From the NCBI GenBank assembly GCA_002310135.1, contig DBYK01000003.1, positions 294,282 through 358,281 on the forward strand: a DNA stretch of 64,000 nucleotides. The letters are read 5' to 3'. Position 1 is the stretch's first letter. The number at the start of each line of letters is the position of its first letter. The stretch is from Caryophanales bacterium UBA1188. GTDB taxonomy: Bacteria; Bacillota_I; Bacilli_A; Izemoplasmatales; UBA1188. The notes under the pieces were generated by a model. It saw nothing but the letters and a program-made list of their open reading frames with translations, did not search any database and was not told the origin of the DNA. Shown here piece after piece: positions 17,400-25,098 of this stretch. The position numbers and the translations under genes are program-made.

Positions 17400-18309
17400 T
17401 TTCTTCAACCTCCTTTGTGTTTTTAGTTTCTTCTACAAGTTTCTTTAAAGAAATACCTAGTGGCTTTCCAAGTAAATCTTGGGCTAACTTTACAGGTGAG
17501 ATTTTTTTGAACTCATCAACCGTTAAATCATTACCATAAATTCTTTTATATCCGTTCGCAATAGATCTAAACCATAGATATTTATTGCCTATATCATCAA
17601 AATCAGCAGATGAGTCTCCATCAAGAAAACTTTTGCACAAAGACAGTCCTTCAACCAATGCAGGCACAAGTAACATATTAAAGAAAACTTCCATATATGT
17701 AGGTACTGTATATATTATTTTGTAGTTTTTATATTCATCATCTGACATAGTAATTGTTATCTTTTTACCTGTGTCACATTCTACAATGTATGATTCGCCA
17801 GTTTCCATATCATGACTCGTAACAATCGAAAAAATAGAATGGGCCATATTGTCAGATTCTTCTTGATGAATAAAAGTTGCATAAAAACCATCATTTGCTG
17901 CAATAATATCATATTTTTCAATTTCAAATTCTATATTAGCATAATCTTCATCCACATTATCTGTTTTAAATACAAAATTTTCCTTTGCGGTTGCAAACAT
18001 AGAAAAATATGTTTTTTCTAAAAAATCTGATTTAGGTAATTTTATATCATGTGGCTCTTTCGTTAGTTCAAAAGTTTTTCTAAAAACTGTATAAGAACAT
18101 TCGACAACACAGCATATTTTAATCTTTCCTTCATCGTAAAGTTCATTTATGAGTTTACATTCCGTTTCAAATTTGGCATTTTTCAAAATATAATATCTTT
18201 CAGTTTCTTCTGGTGTAAAGCTGAAAATAAAATCTGCATCACCAAAATTAGAAATGCTCTTATTATGATTCAATATAGGATATGGAAATATTTTATCATT
18301 AACTTGCAT
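17392..18309 (-). CDS. Unknown operon protein, 305 aa
   Basis: I do not recognise this family. It begins with a short FPYPILN motif, then a beta-rich region of alternating hydrophobic and charged segments to about residue 200. A helical C-terminal third follows (MEVFFNMLLVPALVEGLSLC, then ISPVKLAQDLLGKPLGISL), ending in a charged tail. There is no signal peptide, membrane segment, Cys cluster or nucleotide-binding motif. It starts 2 bases after the GHKL ATPase gene ends, with GGAG placed 8 bases before the ATG, and its end overlaps the DUF6339-like gene. Such spacing implies a fixed stoichiometric partner of the ATPase module. A recognition or scaffold subunit is a guess. Confidence 0.6.
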   Translation of the reverse strand: MQVNDKIFPYPILNHNKSISNFGDADFIFSFTPEETERYYILKNAKFETECKLINELYDEGKIKICCVVECSYTVFRKTFELTKEPHDIKLPKSDFLEKTYFSMFATAKENFVFKTDNVDEDYANIEFEIEKYDIIAANDGFYATFIHQEESDNMAHSIFSIVTSHDMETGESYIVECDTGKKITITMSDDEYKNYKIIYTVPTYMEVFFNMLLVPALVEGLSLCKSFLDGDSSADFDDIGNKYLWFRSIANGYKRIYGNDLTVDEFKKISPVKLAQDLLGKPLGISLKKLVEETKNTKEVEENE

Positions 18310-18311
18310 AA

Positions 18312-20273
18312 TTACTTCTCCTTTCTTTCAATACAAACTACTTTTACTGTTGCTCCAAAGTAACCTTTTATATTTGTTGTAACATCAAGTACAACTTTTT
18401 CATTTTGATTGATGCTGAATGGACCATATTCATATGGATTATTACACAATATATCTACGCCATTGCATCTCATAGAAGTAATATCTACCTTTTCAGAATT
18501 GTTTGAATCATCTAGCATTCCGACATTTAAGTAGCATTCAGGGAATGTAATTGGTGCCTTAAATATAACCTTAATCTTTCCGCCATTCTTATCAACGGAA
18601 ATGATGTTGTATTTCACACCAGATAGCTTAGATCTTACAATAATAATATTGTCGCCCGGTTTCTTAGTGCCAGTCTCATCGCCACCGTGTGGATCTTCAC
18701 CTTGTCCATTATTCTCTCCTGTTGGGTACTCAACATCGCCTGGAATATCATCAGTATCACCTACATCTGGTTGCAGTCCTTTTCCATTTTCATCATCTTG
18801 ATTTGCGTTCTTAGTACTAACTTTTACTTCCTTAGGTAAAGTAACAGTTGTAGTTTCAACTGGATGGTCATCACCTTCATCTTCAGAATGACTTTCACCT
18901 AAGTCTTCATCAGGTAAAAAATCACCAGCACCATATGGATCTAATGGATTAGTGTCTCCCAATTGAAGACATTCTATAACTCTTTCATTTATTTGAGCCC
19001 TAATGCTCTTCAAAACTCCTTCTAATTCTTTCTTTAATGATGGGTCATCAACAATTCTTTTAGGCTCCCAGTCAATATGTTGAGGATTTTCAATCATTCT
19101 TAGCATTTTTCCAAGTTTATCATCGCCTATCATACACATTGCAGATACCCTAAAGCTAGCACCCAGTGATTCATCTTTAATTTTCATTAAAGGATGTCTA
19201 ACCATTACACACTTATGAGTTGCAAGTTCCTCTTCTTCCTTTCCATAAGGAAGAATGTAAAGGGCACATGTCCCATAGTCGGTTTCGATATCATACACCT
19301 TAACATTATCACCATCGGTTAACAATTTATATTGTGATATGATATTGCTCTTGTTACTTTGTGTAACAATATCACTATAGACTATATCATGAATTGTTTC
19401 CTTGTTTATAGCTATATCATTAAACTCAATTTCTAATTGCCCTCTAACAATAGCAGCCATAAATGAGTCTAAGATGCTATTAATAACCTCTTTTTCCCAG
19501 TTCACACTATCCCTAAAGCCAATAATATAAATATCTGTGCCATCAGTTGAATTTCTTATGGTATGAGTAGAATCTAAGTCTAATGTATCTGGCAAAGCAC
19601 TGTTGAAATCATCACTACTAAAAAAGCCTTTACCTTGTGTATAATCTCTATTTGTATTTGTTACATCATCTGCTACATAACCAGAAATATAATCTGCAAC
19701 ACCAACTGAACCAATATTTGTGCCTGGAGTCTCATCAATATTCATATTAGTACGTGTCGAATAAAAAACAGTTCTAATTTTTGACATTAAAAATGCAGCA
19801 TTCTTACCCATACCCTTTGAACCACCAGCAACTTCGCCTGATTTTTCAGATACACCAGTACCTCTAGTCAATGCTAAAAAATGATTCTTTGCTTTTTCAT
19901 TTGACTCAACGCCAACAAGTCCTGTTGTGTTGAAATCACTCACTCTTAAACAAGTCAAAGTTTTTTCATTTAAAGCTGCTTCTATTTTTTCGTACTCTTT
20001 AATATAATCATCTTTATAATTCCAAAACTCTTTGCATCTTCTTAAAGCAACTTTTAAATCATCAACACCTAGGATGTCTTTTGTTTGTAGATCAAATTTA
20101 CTAAAAACAACTCTCACTGGTTCTTCATTGGATACCTGAGCATCAACTGAATTTTGTAATATTTCACGAGCAAAGGCGGAATATGGCGCCTTTTTAAATG
20201 CTTCTGAATCTCCACTGCTTATTCCTTTTCTATCCCCGTAATTTGCGGCTGGGAATCTCCATTTATTATTCAT
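18312..20273 (-). CDS. GHKL (HSP90/MutL/MORC-type) ATPase with acidic linker and C-terminal beta domain
   Basis: 653 aa, predicted cytoplasmic. The Bergerat ATP-binding fold is clear: N-box EILQNSVDA (residues 37-45, with Glu, Asn and Asp), G1-like DFNTTGL (113-119, in place of DxGxG) and glycine-rich lid GGSKGMGKNAAF (150-161). Residues about 290-440 would be the transducer domain, including RHPLMKI and DWEPKRIVDDPSLKKEL. Then comes an acidic, Gly/Asp/Glu-rich linker of about 100 residues (about 450-550) and a C-terminal beta-sandwich-like domain. GHKL ATPases of this kind act as ATP-gated clamps on DNA, as MutL, MORC and type II topoisomerases do. This one has no visible nuclease motif. It is flanked at 2-base distances by operon partners. 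Confidence 0.8.
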   Translation of the reverse strand: MNNKWRFPAANYGDRKGISSGDSEAFKKAPYSAFAREILQNSVDAQVSNEEPVRVVFSKFDLQTKDILGVDDLKVALRRCKEFWNYKDDYIKEYEKIEAALNEKTLTCLRVSDFNTTGLVGVESNEKAKNHFLALTRGTGVSEKSGEVAGGSKGMGKNAAFLMSKIRTVFYSTRTNMNIDETPGTNIGSVGVADYISGYVADDVTNTNRDYTQGKGFFSSDDFNSALPDTLDLDSTHTIRNSTDGTDIYIIGFRDSVNWEKEVINSILDSFMAAIVRGQLEIEFNDIAINKETIHDIVYSDIVTQSNKSNIISQYKLLTDGDNVKVYDIETDYGTCALYILPYGKEEEELATHKCVMVRHPLMKIKDESLGASFRVSAMCMIGDDKLGKMLRMIENPQHIDWEPKRIVDDPSLKKELEGVLKSIRAQINERVIECLQLGDTNPLDPYGAGDFLPDEDLGESHSEDEGDDHPVETTTVTLPKEVKVSTKNANQDDENGKGLQPDVGDTDDIPGDVEYPTGENNGQGEDPHGGDETGTKKPGDNIIIVRSKLSGVKYNIISVDKNGGKIKVIFKAPITFPECYLNVGMLDDSNNSEKVDITSMRCNGVDILCNNPYEYGPFSINQNEKVVLDVTTNIKGYFGATVKVVCIERKEK

Positions 20274-20275
20274 GC

Positions 20276-22795
20276 TTATTTCCCCCTAATAATAAAATCT
20301 GTCATATTGTACATAGAATCAGTGTATTCTATGATATAGTCATCACTCAAAAATGTTCGTATAATTCCAACTAGTAGATATTTATTCCATCCTACTCTAA
20401 GCCTTGGAAGATGAGAATAGTCATTATATTTTCTACTGTCAATAGGGCCAAAACTATTAATATAATAATTTATATTATTTTTTATGTTCAATAATGAATT
20501 TTCATTTAACATCAATAATTCTTTTTTTACTGCAGTATCAATATTAATTTGAACGAACTTTTCAGAATTTGATATTAAAAAATCTAAGTAACTATCTAAA
20601 TATCTTAAGTGCATTTTATTGACATATGTCTGAAGAATTTGTGGGTTAAATTTTTGTAACGTATTAATATAATTAACTATCAGCGAACCATGAGATAAGT
20701 CTATTGATGAATCACAAGAAATATATGGTCTTCTAAAATAATACTTACCTTCCAATAAAGCTGAAACTAATGAAAAGAAAGCAAACTCACTATCGAATAT
20801 TTTTATTTCTTCCATTAATGACTCATTGAGAAGCCTCGTTCTTGCATATAGTTTAGAACAAACAATTACTTTAGAATTTAAAGTCTTAAATAAACTATTT
20901 ATACTATCAATTAATGATTCTCTAAATATGTTTGAAACTTTTACCTTTGATAATAGTATAAAAGATTGCATATATTTAATCCATATTACACCTTTCATCT
21001 TTGATATGTAATTTAAAAATACATAATCTTTAATTCCAGGGAATTTATTTTTAATAACATTATAATCTACAACACCTTCATAAGAATTAATTTCAGATAT
21101 AATGAAATCAGCTGGTGACGCATAAGAGTTTCCTGTAATAATATAGTCTCTTTGATGTGTAAATTCTGAAGATAAGTGATTATCAATTAATCCTTTTAAA
21201 TAATATCTATTTGTAACCCCATATTCATTAAGTTTTTCTTTAAATACTTCAAATAGTGACTGATAATAAACTATATCATCAGCCTCTGATAAGTACTCAT
21301 TTATTGCTGCTATAAGTTCAGGGTCCAACTCTGGAACGTATTTTCTATTTACAACTGTACCCCTATCAATATAACAATAGTTATATCTAGCTAAATCAGC
21401 TTCTAAAGCATGCCTGGTTCCAATTGTACAATTAGTATGATATTTGTTTTTAAATGCAGCATTGACTGCCTCGAAATCATCATCACTGCCAAATTTATAA
21501 CCATTAGGAAATAGCTCATCAACAATTTCAACTGCAATTTCAGCAATATTGATACCTTTTTTCACATATATTTGTTCATTCGCTGATAGTCTATAATTGT
21601 TCTTAATAACAGCCTTTTCAAAGCTATCATAGTCATTTATAGTTTCTATTCCAATTGCGCTACCAATTCTTAATTCAACATCTGATGCTATTTCGGAAAC
21701 ACTATATTCATTTGGATTATATAAAACTTTATAGGTCGAATCGAAATATATAGGAAAATCAAACTCACCACACATAAAGCATAATTTATCTACAGCATAT
21801 TTATCCTTAATATAATTTAAAAGCTGTTCTTTTGTAAGATAATTCTTATTCAATCCAACCATTACATTAAATAATAAAATCACTTCTTCTTTAAACTTTT
21901 TGACATTTTTTTTAATTTTATCAACATTTTTCACGACAATTTGTCTGATTCTTTCTCTTGTTAAATCATATTCTTTAGCAACTGCTTCAAGAGTCATTGA
22001 CTCACAACAAATTCCGCATCTCTTATAGACAATATCTTTAATCTTATCGTCCCTAAAACTCAAATCAAAAGCATCATTAATCTTCTTACCAAAATCACAT
22101 AAATAATGAGTATTCTTGTGGTAAAAAATATTAGCTAATATCTTATCTATATTATGCGAAAACAACGCCAATATAACTTCGTTTGAAAACGAAACCAAAT
22201 CTTTTACCATATATATTTTTTTGTTGGATAAAATTAGTTTAAGCTTATTGGATAATAAATAATCTGATATTTCCGCTTCTATTATTTCTTCATCTTTATA
22301 CATTAAATAATCGATTATATCGATATACTTATTTTTATTGGATATAACATCATAAAATATCATAGAAACATAATCGTCCTGCAGCTGAAGTTCACTATTT
22401 ATGAGCGAATAAGTAATTGACAATAAATAATCTAAATCTTTATTAACCATATTCAAGTTGTTAACTAATTCATCTTCTATGAACTTTTCACCCTTTATTT
22501 CTAGTGAATAAAAAGCATGCTCTATTCTTTTTAATCTAGTATATTCATCTTTTTGATTTTTAGTTAGGTTAAATACATCTACGCAATATACATAATTTTC
22601 TATTAAATAATCGAATACTTTTTTAGAATCAATCACACCATTATAATAATCGTTTAGAAAGTCTACAACAATTTTATAGCTTGCATCTTCATTCTCATAA
22701 AGGAAATTAAGCAATAGATATTTGACAAATTTATTGCTGTACTTAAATTTGTCTAAAGTCTTGCTATAATTATTAACAAAAATAGAGTTATTCAT
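20276..22795 (-). CDS. 839-aa protein with a sigma-region-4-like HTH
   Basis: Mostly unknown. At about residues 262-290 it has MTLEAVAKEYDLTRERIRQI followed by a basic helix (VVKNVDKIKKNVKKF). This is the sigma-70 region 4 (Sigma70_r4) helix-turn-helix pattern. No sigma region 2 is present and the protein is far longer than a sigma factor, so it is not a normal sigma. The HTH more likely binds DNA or RNA polymerase in another role. The N-terminal 230 residues and the C-terminal 500 are helical, with scattered YY/WIKY motifs and no nuclease signature I can name. It overlaps the small upstream gene by ATGA and precedes the GHKL ATPase by 2 bases. Confidence 0.65.
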   Translation of the reverse strand: MNNSIFVNNYSKTLDKFKYSNKFVKYLLLNFLYENEDASYKIVVDFLNDYYNGVIDSKKVFDYLIENYVYCVDVFNLTKNQKDEYTRLKRIEHAFYSLEIKGEKFIEDELVNNLNMVNKDLDYLLSITYSLINSELQLQDDYVSMIFYDVISNKNKYIDIIDYLMYKDEEIIEAEISDYLLSNKLKLILSNKKIYMVKDLVSFSNEVILALFSHNIDKILANIFYHKNTHYLCDFGKKINDAFDLSFRDDKIKDIVYKRCGICCESMTLEAVAKEYDLTRERIRQIVVKNVDKIKKNVKKFKEEVILLFNVMVGLNKNYLTKEQLLNYIKDKYAVDKLCFMCGEFDFPIYFDSTYKVLYNPNEYSVSEIASDVELRIGSAIGIETINDYDSFEKAVIKNNYRLSANEQIYVKKGINIAEIAVEIVDELFPNGYKFGSDDDFEAVNAAFKNKYHTNCTIGTRHALEADLARYNYCYIDRGTVVNRKYVPELDPELIAAINEYLSEADDIVYYQSLFEVFKEKLNEYGVTNRYYLKGLIDNHLSSEFTHQRDYIITGNSYASPADFIISEINSYEGVVDYNVIKNKFPGIKDYVFLNYISKMKGVIWIKYMQSFILLSKVKVSNIFRESLIDSINSLFKTLNSKVIVCSKLYARTRLLNESLMEEIKIFDSEFAFFSLVSALLEGKYYFRRPYISCDSSIDLSHGSLIVNYINTLQKFNPQILQTYVNKMHLRYLDSYLDFLISNSEKFVQINIDTAVKKELLMLNENSLLNIKNNINYYINSFGPIDSRKYNDYSHLPRLRVGWNKYLLVGIIRTFLSDDYIIEYTDSMYNMTDFIIRGK

Positions 22796-23040
22796 AGTAT
22801 AAACCTCTTGCTTTTTTTATTCTTATTATTAGCTCGAAGTAACTCTTCTTTTGCACTTCTACTTGCATCATCAATTGCAGCAAAAATCTTTTCGATATCT
22901 TCATCAGTATATTCATAGAATGATGTATTGGTTAAGTTAGTTAATTGACTTAACAAAACCAATATCTTCGAAACCCTATTCTCTGATATTCTTTTGAAAT
23001 TTTCTTTTTTATTTTCCTTTTTTGGTTCCTGATCATTCAT
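22792..23040 (-). CDS. Small charged protein heading the six-gene operon
   Basis: About 82 aa, Lys/Glu-rich, with an amphipathic helical middle (RVSKILVLLSQLTNL and DEDIEKIFAAIDDASRSAKE) and a basic C terminus. It is unrecognised. The start is taken at the ATG at 23038-23040, because AAGGATG lies upstream. A longer frame would begin at 23094, inside the predicted -10/-35 region, and so cannot be translated from that promoter. Its TGA overlaps the ATG of the 839-aa gene (ATGA), implying coupled translation. As first gene it may be a regulator, adaptor or inhibitor of the module; there is no direct evidence. Confidence 0.55.
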   Translation of the reverse strand: MNDQEPKKENKKENFKRISENRVSKILVLLSQLTNLTNTSFYEYTDEDIEKIFAAIDDASRSAKEELLRANNKNKKSKRFIL

Positions 23041-23073
23041 AACATGCACATCCTTGTTTCTATGTCTGATTAT

Positions 23074-23102
23074 ATTATATATGAAATAAATCAAAAAAAC
23101 AA
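23074..23102 (-). promoter_or_regulatory. Predicted sigma-A promoter of the six-gene operon
   Basis: On the minus strand TTGTTT (-35), 17 bases, TATAAT (-10), located 34 bases upstream of the first ATG. A second overlapping TATAAT lies five bases further downstream. Confidence 0.6.
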
Positions 23103-23250
23103 CACTTTTGGAAATAATTTTTGAATATTACCAATATTTTATAAATATTTTTTAATTATTTTATCAAAATTGATACTAAGGCGAATAAAAGAATGTGCAA
23201 AATATGTAAGAATAATTATTAGGCAGTTTTTTCATGCATTGAAAAGAAAA

Positions 23251-23273
23251 AGCTATTCCTCAATGAAATAGCT
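23251..23273 (-). terminator. Terminator after the cytosine methylase gene
   Basis: AGCTATT and AATAGCT form a 7-bp stem, followed by TTTTTCTTTTC on the minus strand. It separates the methylase from the six-gene operon. Confidence 0.7.
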
Positions 23274-23289
23274 CAATATTGTCAGTTTC

Positions 23290-24497
23290 TCACTTTTCAC
23301 TGTCTTTAATCATTCTTTCTACAAAAACTTTATTAAACCAAAAGCTTTGTTTTGTATAAGATGTTATACCTGTTTCTTTATCTGCAATAGGTAATTCATA
23401 ATGATCGATACCTCTTCTTGCGTGAGGTCTTACGTGACATACACCATTTGAATTTCTATCTTCTTTTGGAAACTTATCTTTTAATTTCCCTTTTTCATCA
23501 TAATAGAACGCTTCTCCTTTTCTAACAAGAATAGCACATTCTTCATGCATTTTTTTGATTGGTCCATCTACAACTTTGTTTGGAGCATTCCAAAAACAAA
23601 CCTTATCAAATGAAATTGCTCCATCAGTTTCATTTAAATAGAAATGTTCATCTACATTTCCTTGTGCTATATCGCCAAGTGTAACTGGATTAACAACCAC
23701 TGGAATTGTTTTTGCAGTATATACTTTTCCATTAAACATATAGCCTGAATTTTCAAATGTGAATTTGTAATTATCTGAGAAATCAGCTAGATCGTCATAT
23801 TGTTTTAAATTTGACTCACTAATTTTCAATTCTTCATCAACAATCGGAAATGCCCTTGAAAATATTCCATCAGCTTTTAAAACTTCATTTACTGTTTTCT
23901 TAGTAATTTCTTTATAAAAACTAGTTCCTTTTCTATAAGCAAATATGTATGTTCTTCTTCGTCTTTGAGGAAATCCATAATCAGCTGCATTAATTATTCT
24001 CCATTCGACAGCATATCCTAAATCGCTTAAACATCTAAGCATAATACCAAAATCTCTGCATCTTTGTTTAGCTGGAGACTTAGTTGATCTATCGACATTT
24101 TCCAAGAATACAAATGGAGTTTTCTTTGCAACTAGTATATCTCTGATTTGCCACCACAAAAACCCTTTTTGCCTTCAATCCCCTTTTCTTTTGATAGTGA
24201 ATGAGCAACCGAATAGTCTTGGCAAGGAAATCCGCCACACAAAAGACTATAATTTGGAATTTGTTTTTTATCTATCAAAGAAATATCAGAATTAGAATTA
24301 AAGTTTTCAGGGAATCTTAAATTATAACAATCAAAAGCATGTTGCGTTTTAGTAGATGGTTCCTTTTGATTAGCCCAAACAAATCTAAAAGTACCATTTT
24401 CTACAGCATGTCCACTTCTATCAATAGTATCAATATTGTTTAATCCTACCCTAAATCCGCCTACACCGGCGAATAATTCTATAACTGTTTTATCCAT
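23290..24497 (-). pseudogene. DNA cytosine-5 methyltransferase with a one-base frameshift
   Basis: The 5' frame (24497 down to 24132) carries C5-MTase motif I (ELFAGVGGFRVGL) and the catalytic Pro-Cys motif IV (GGFPCQDYSVA). The 3' frame (24159 down to 23290) carries motif VI (FLENVDR), motif VIII (PQRRRRTYIFAYR) and a C-terminal YTKQSFWFN segment. Each half is co-linear with the family and together they give about 402 aa, a normal length. The frames switch within AAAAAGGGTTTTT near 24163. One extra A or T would restore a KKG(F)LWWQIRD reading. So the gene is either inactivated, phase-variable at the short homopolymers, or a sequencing error. A cognate nuclease is not visible; the upstream HTH gene overlaps its start. 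Confidence 0.85.
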
Positions 24498-24700
24498 TAT
24501 TTATTTGTCTCCTTTTCAAACTTAATATTCTTTTCTTTACAATAAAGTTCAAAAGCATATTTCGCTTTCTTTGTTGGTGAAACTTTACTTAGTTCCCATC
24601 TATTTATAGTTTGAAAAGATACTCCTAGTTCATTTGCTAAATCAGTCTGCGAAAGATTCAATTTTGCTCTAACATACAATATTTTTTCTTTAAATTCCAT
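24497..24700 (-). CDS. XRE-family HTH regulator upstream of the cytosine methylase
   Basis: 67 aa, essentially one HTH_3 domain: VRAKLNLSQTDLANELGVS, FQTINRWELSKVSPT. This size and position match controller (C) proteins of restriction-modification systems and small XRE regulators that precede methylase genes. GGAGG precedes the ATG by 8 bases, and its TAA overlaps the ATG of the methylase, so the two are translationally coupled. A perfect TTGTTAACAA palindrome and two TATACCAT direct repeats sit in its promoter region, suitable for autoregulation. Its effect on expression is inferred. Confidence 0.8.
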   Translation of the reverse strand: MEFKEKILYVRAKLNLSQTDLANELGVSFQTINRWELSKVSPTKKAKYAFELYCKEKNIKFEKETNK

Positions 24701-24722
24701 GTTAAAACCTCCAAATTCAACT

Positions 24723-24750
24723 TATACCATATTATACCATTTGTTAACAA
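24723..24750. promoter_or_regulatory. Promoter/operator region of the XRE-methylase pair
   Basis: Two copies of TATACCAT (24723-24730 and 24733-24740) are followed by the palindrome TTGTTAACAA (24741-24750). On the minus strand the inner copy provides a TATAAT -10 element. Repeats overlapping a -10 element in front of an HTH gene are typical operator architecture. Confidence 0.45.
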
Positions 24751-24926
24751 AATAATCTACACTTCTGATGCTATTTTTAAATTAATTTACACTATAGCCT
24801 AACCTTTCGTGTAAGCATTTTTTTAAGATACACAACTATAAGGATACGAAAAGCAAAATTGTATCACTTTAGTTGTCTTAAATCCTTGTTATACGATGGG
24901 TTTGATACAATAAAACAACAAAAAAA

Positions 24927-24960
24927 GTGTTGATTTAAGGAAAAAACCTTGTATCAACAC
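24927..24960 (-). terminator. Terminator of the AccI-like restriction-modification operon
   Basis: GTGTTGAT pairs with ATCAACAC, and inside it AAGG with CCTT. A T-rich run follows on the minus strand. It lies about 140 bases past the end of the leftward adenine methylase gene. The rest of 24751-25098 holds no gene; TTGTATCA also recurs as an inverted copy (24859-24866 and 24903-24910). Confidence 0.65.
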
Positions 24961-24976
24961 AGTTGTTCTTAAATGC

Positions 24977-25032
24977 GTGTGTTGGACAAAATGTTTCATT
25001 TGTAATAGTGTGTAGGACGATATGTTTCATTT
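24977..25032. repeat. Two 25-bp imperfect direct repeats
   Basis: Copies at 24977-25001 and 25008-25032 match at 22 of 25 positions (consensus start GTGTGT(T/A)GGAC, end TATGTTTCATTT or AATGTTTCATTT), with a 31-base period. Sub-terminal repeats of this kind occur as transposase-binding sites at ends of IS21-like and some other insertion sequences. No transposase is adjacent. Confidence 0.6.
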
Positions 25033-25098
25033 ACCAATAAAGTTTTAAAACGGGTAATACATTTTGAATATATCATTAATGATTAATTAATACCACTT

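Noticed and set aside
20276..22795. Sigma factor
   Set aside because: Only a region-4-like HTH is present in an 839-aa protein; region 2 is missing.
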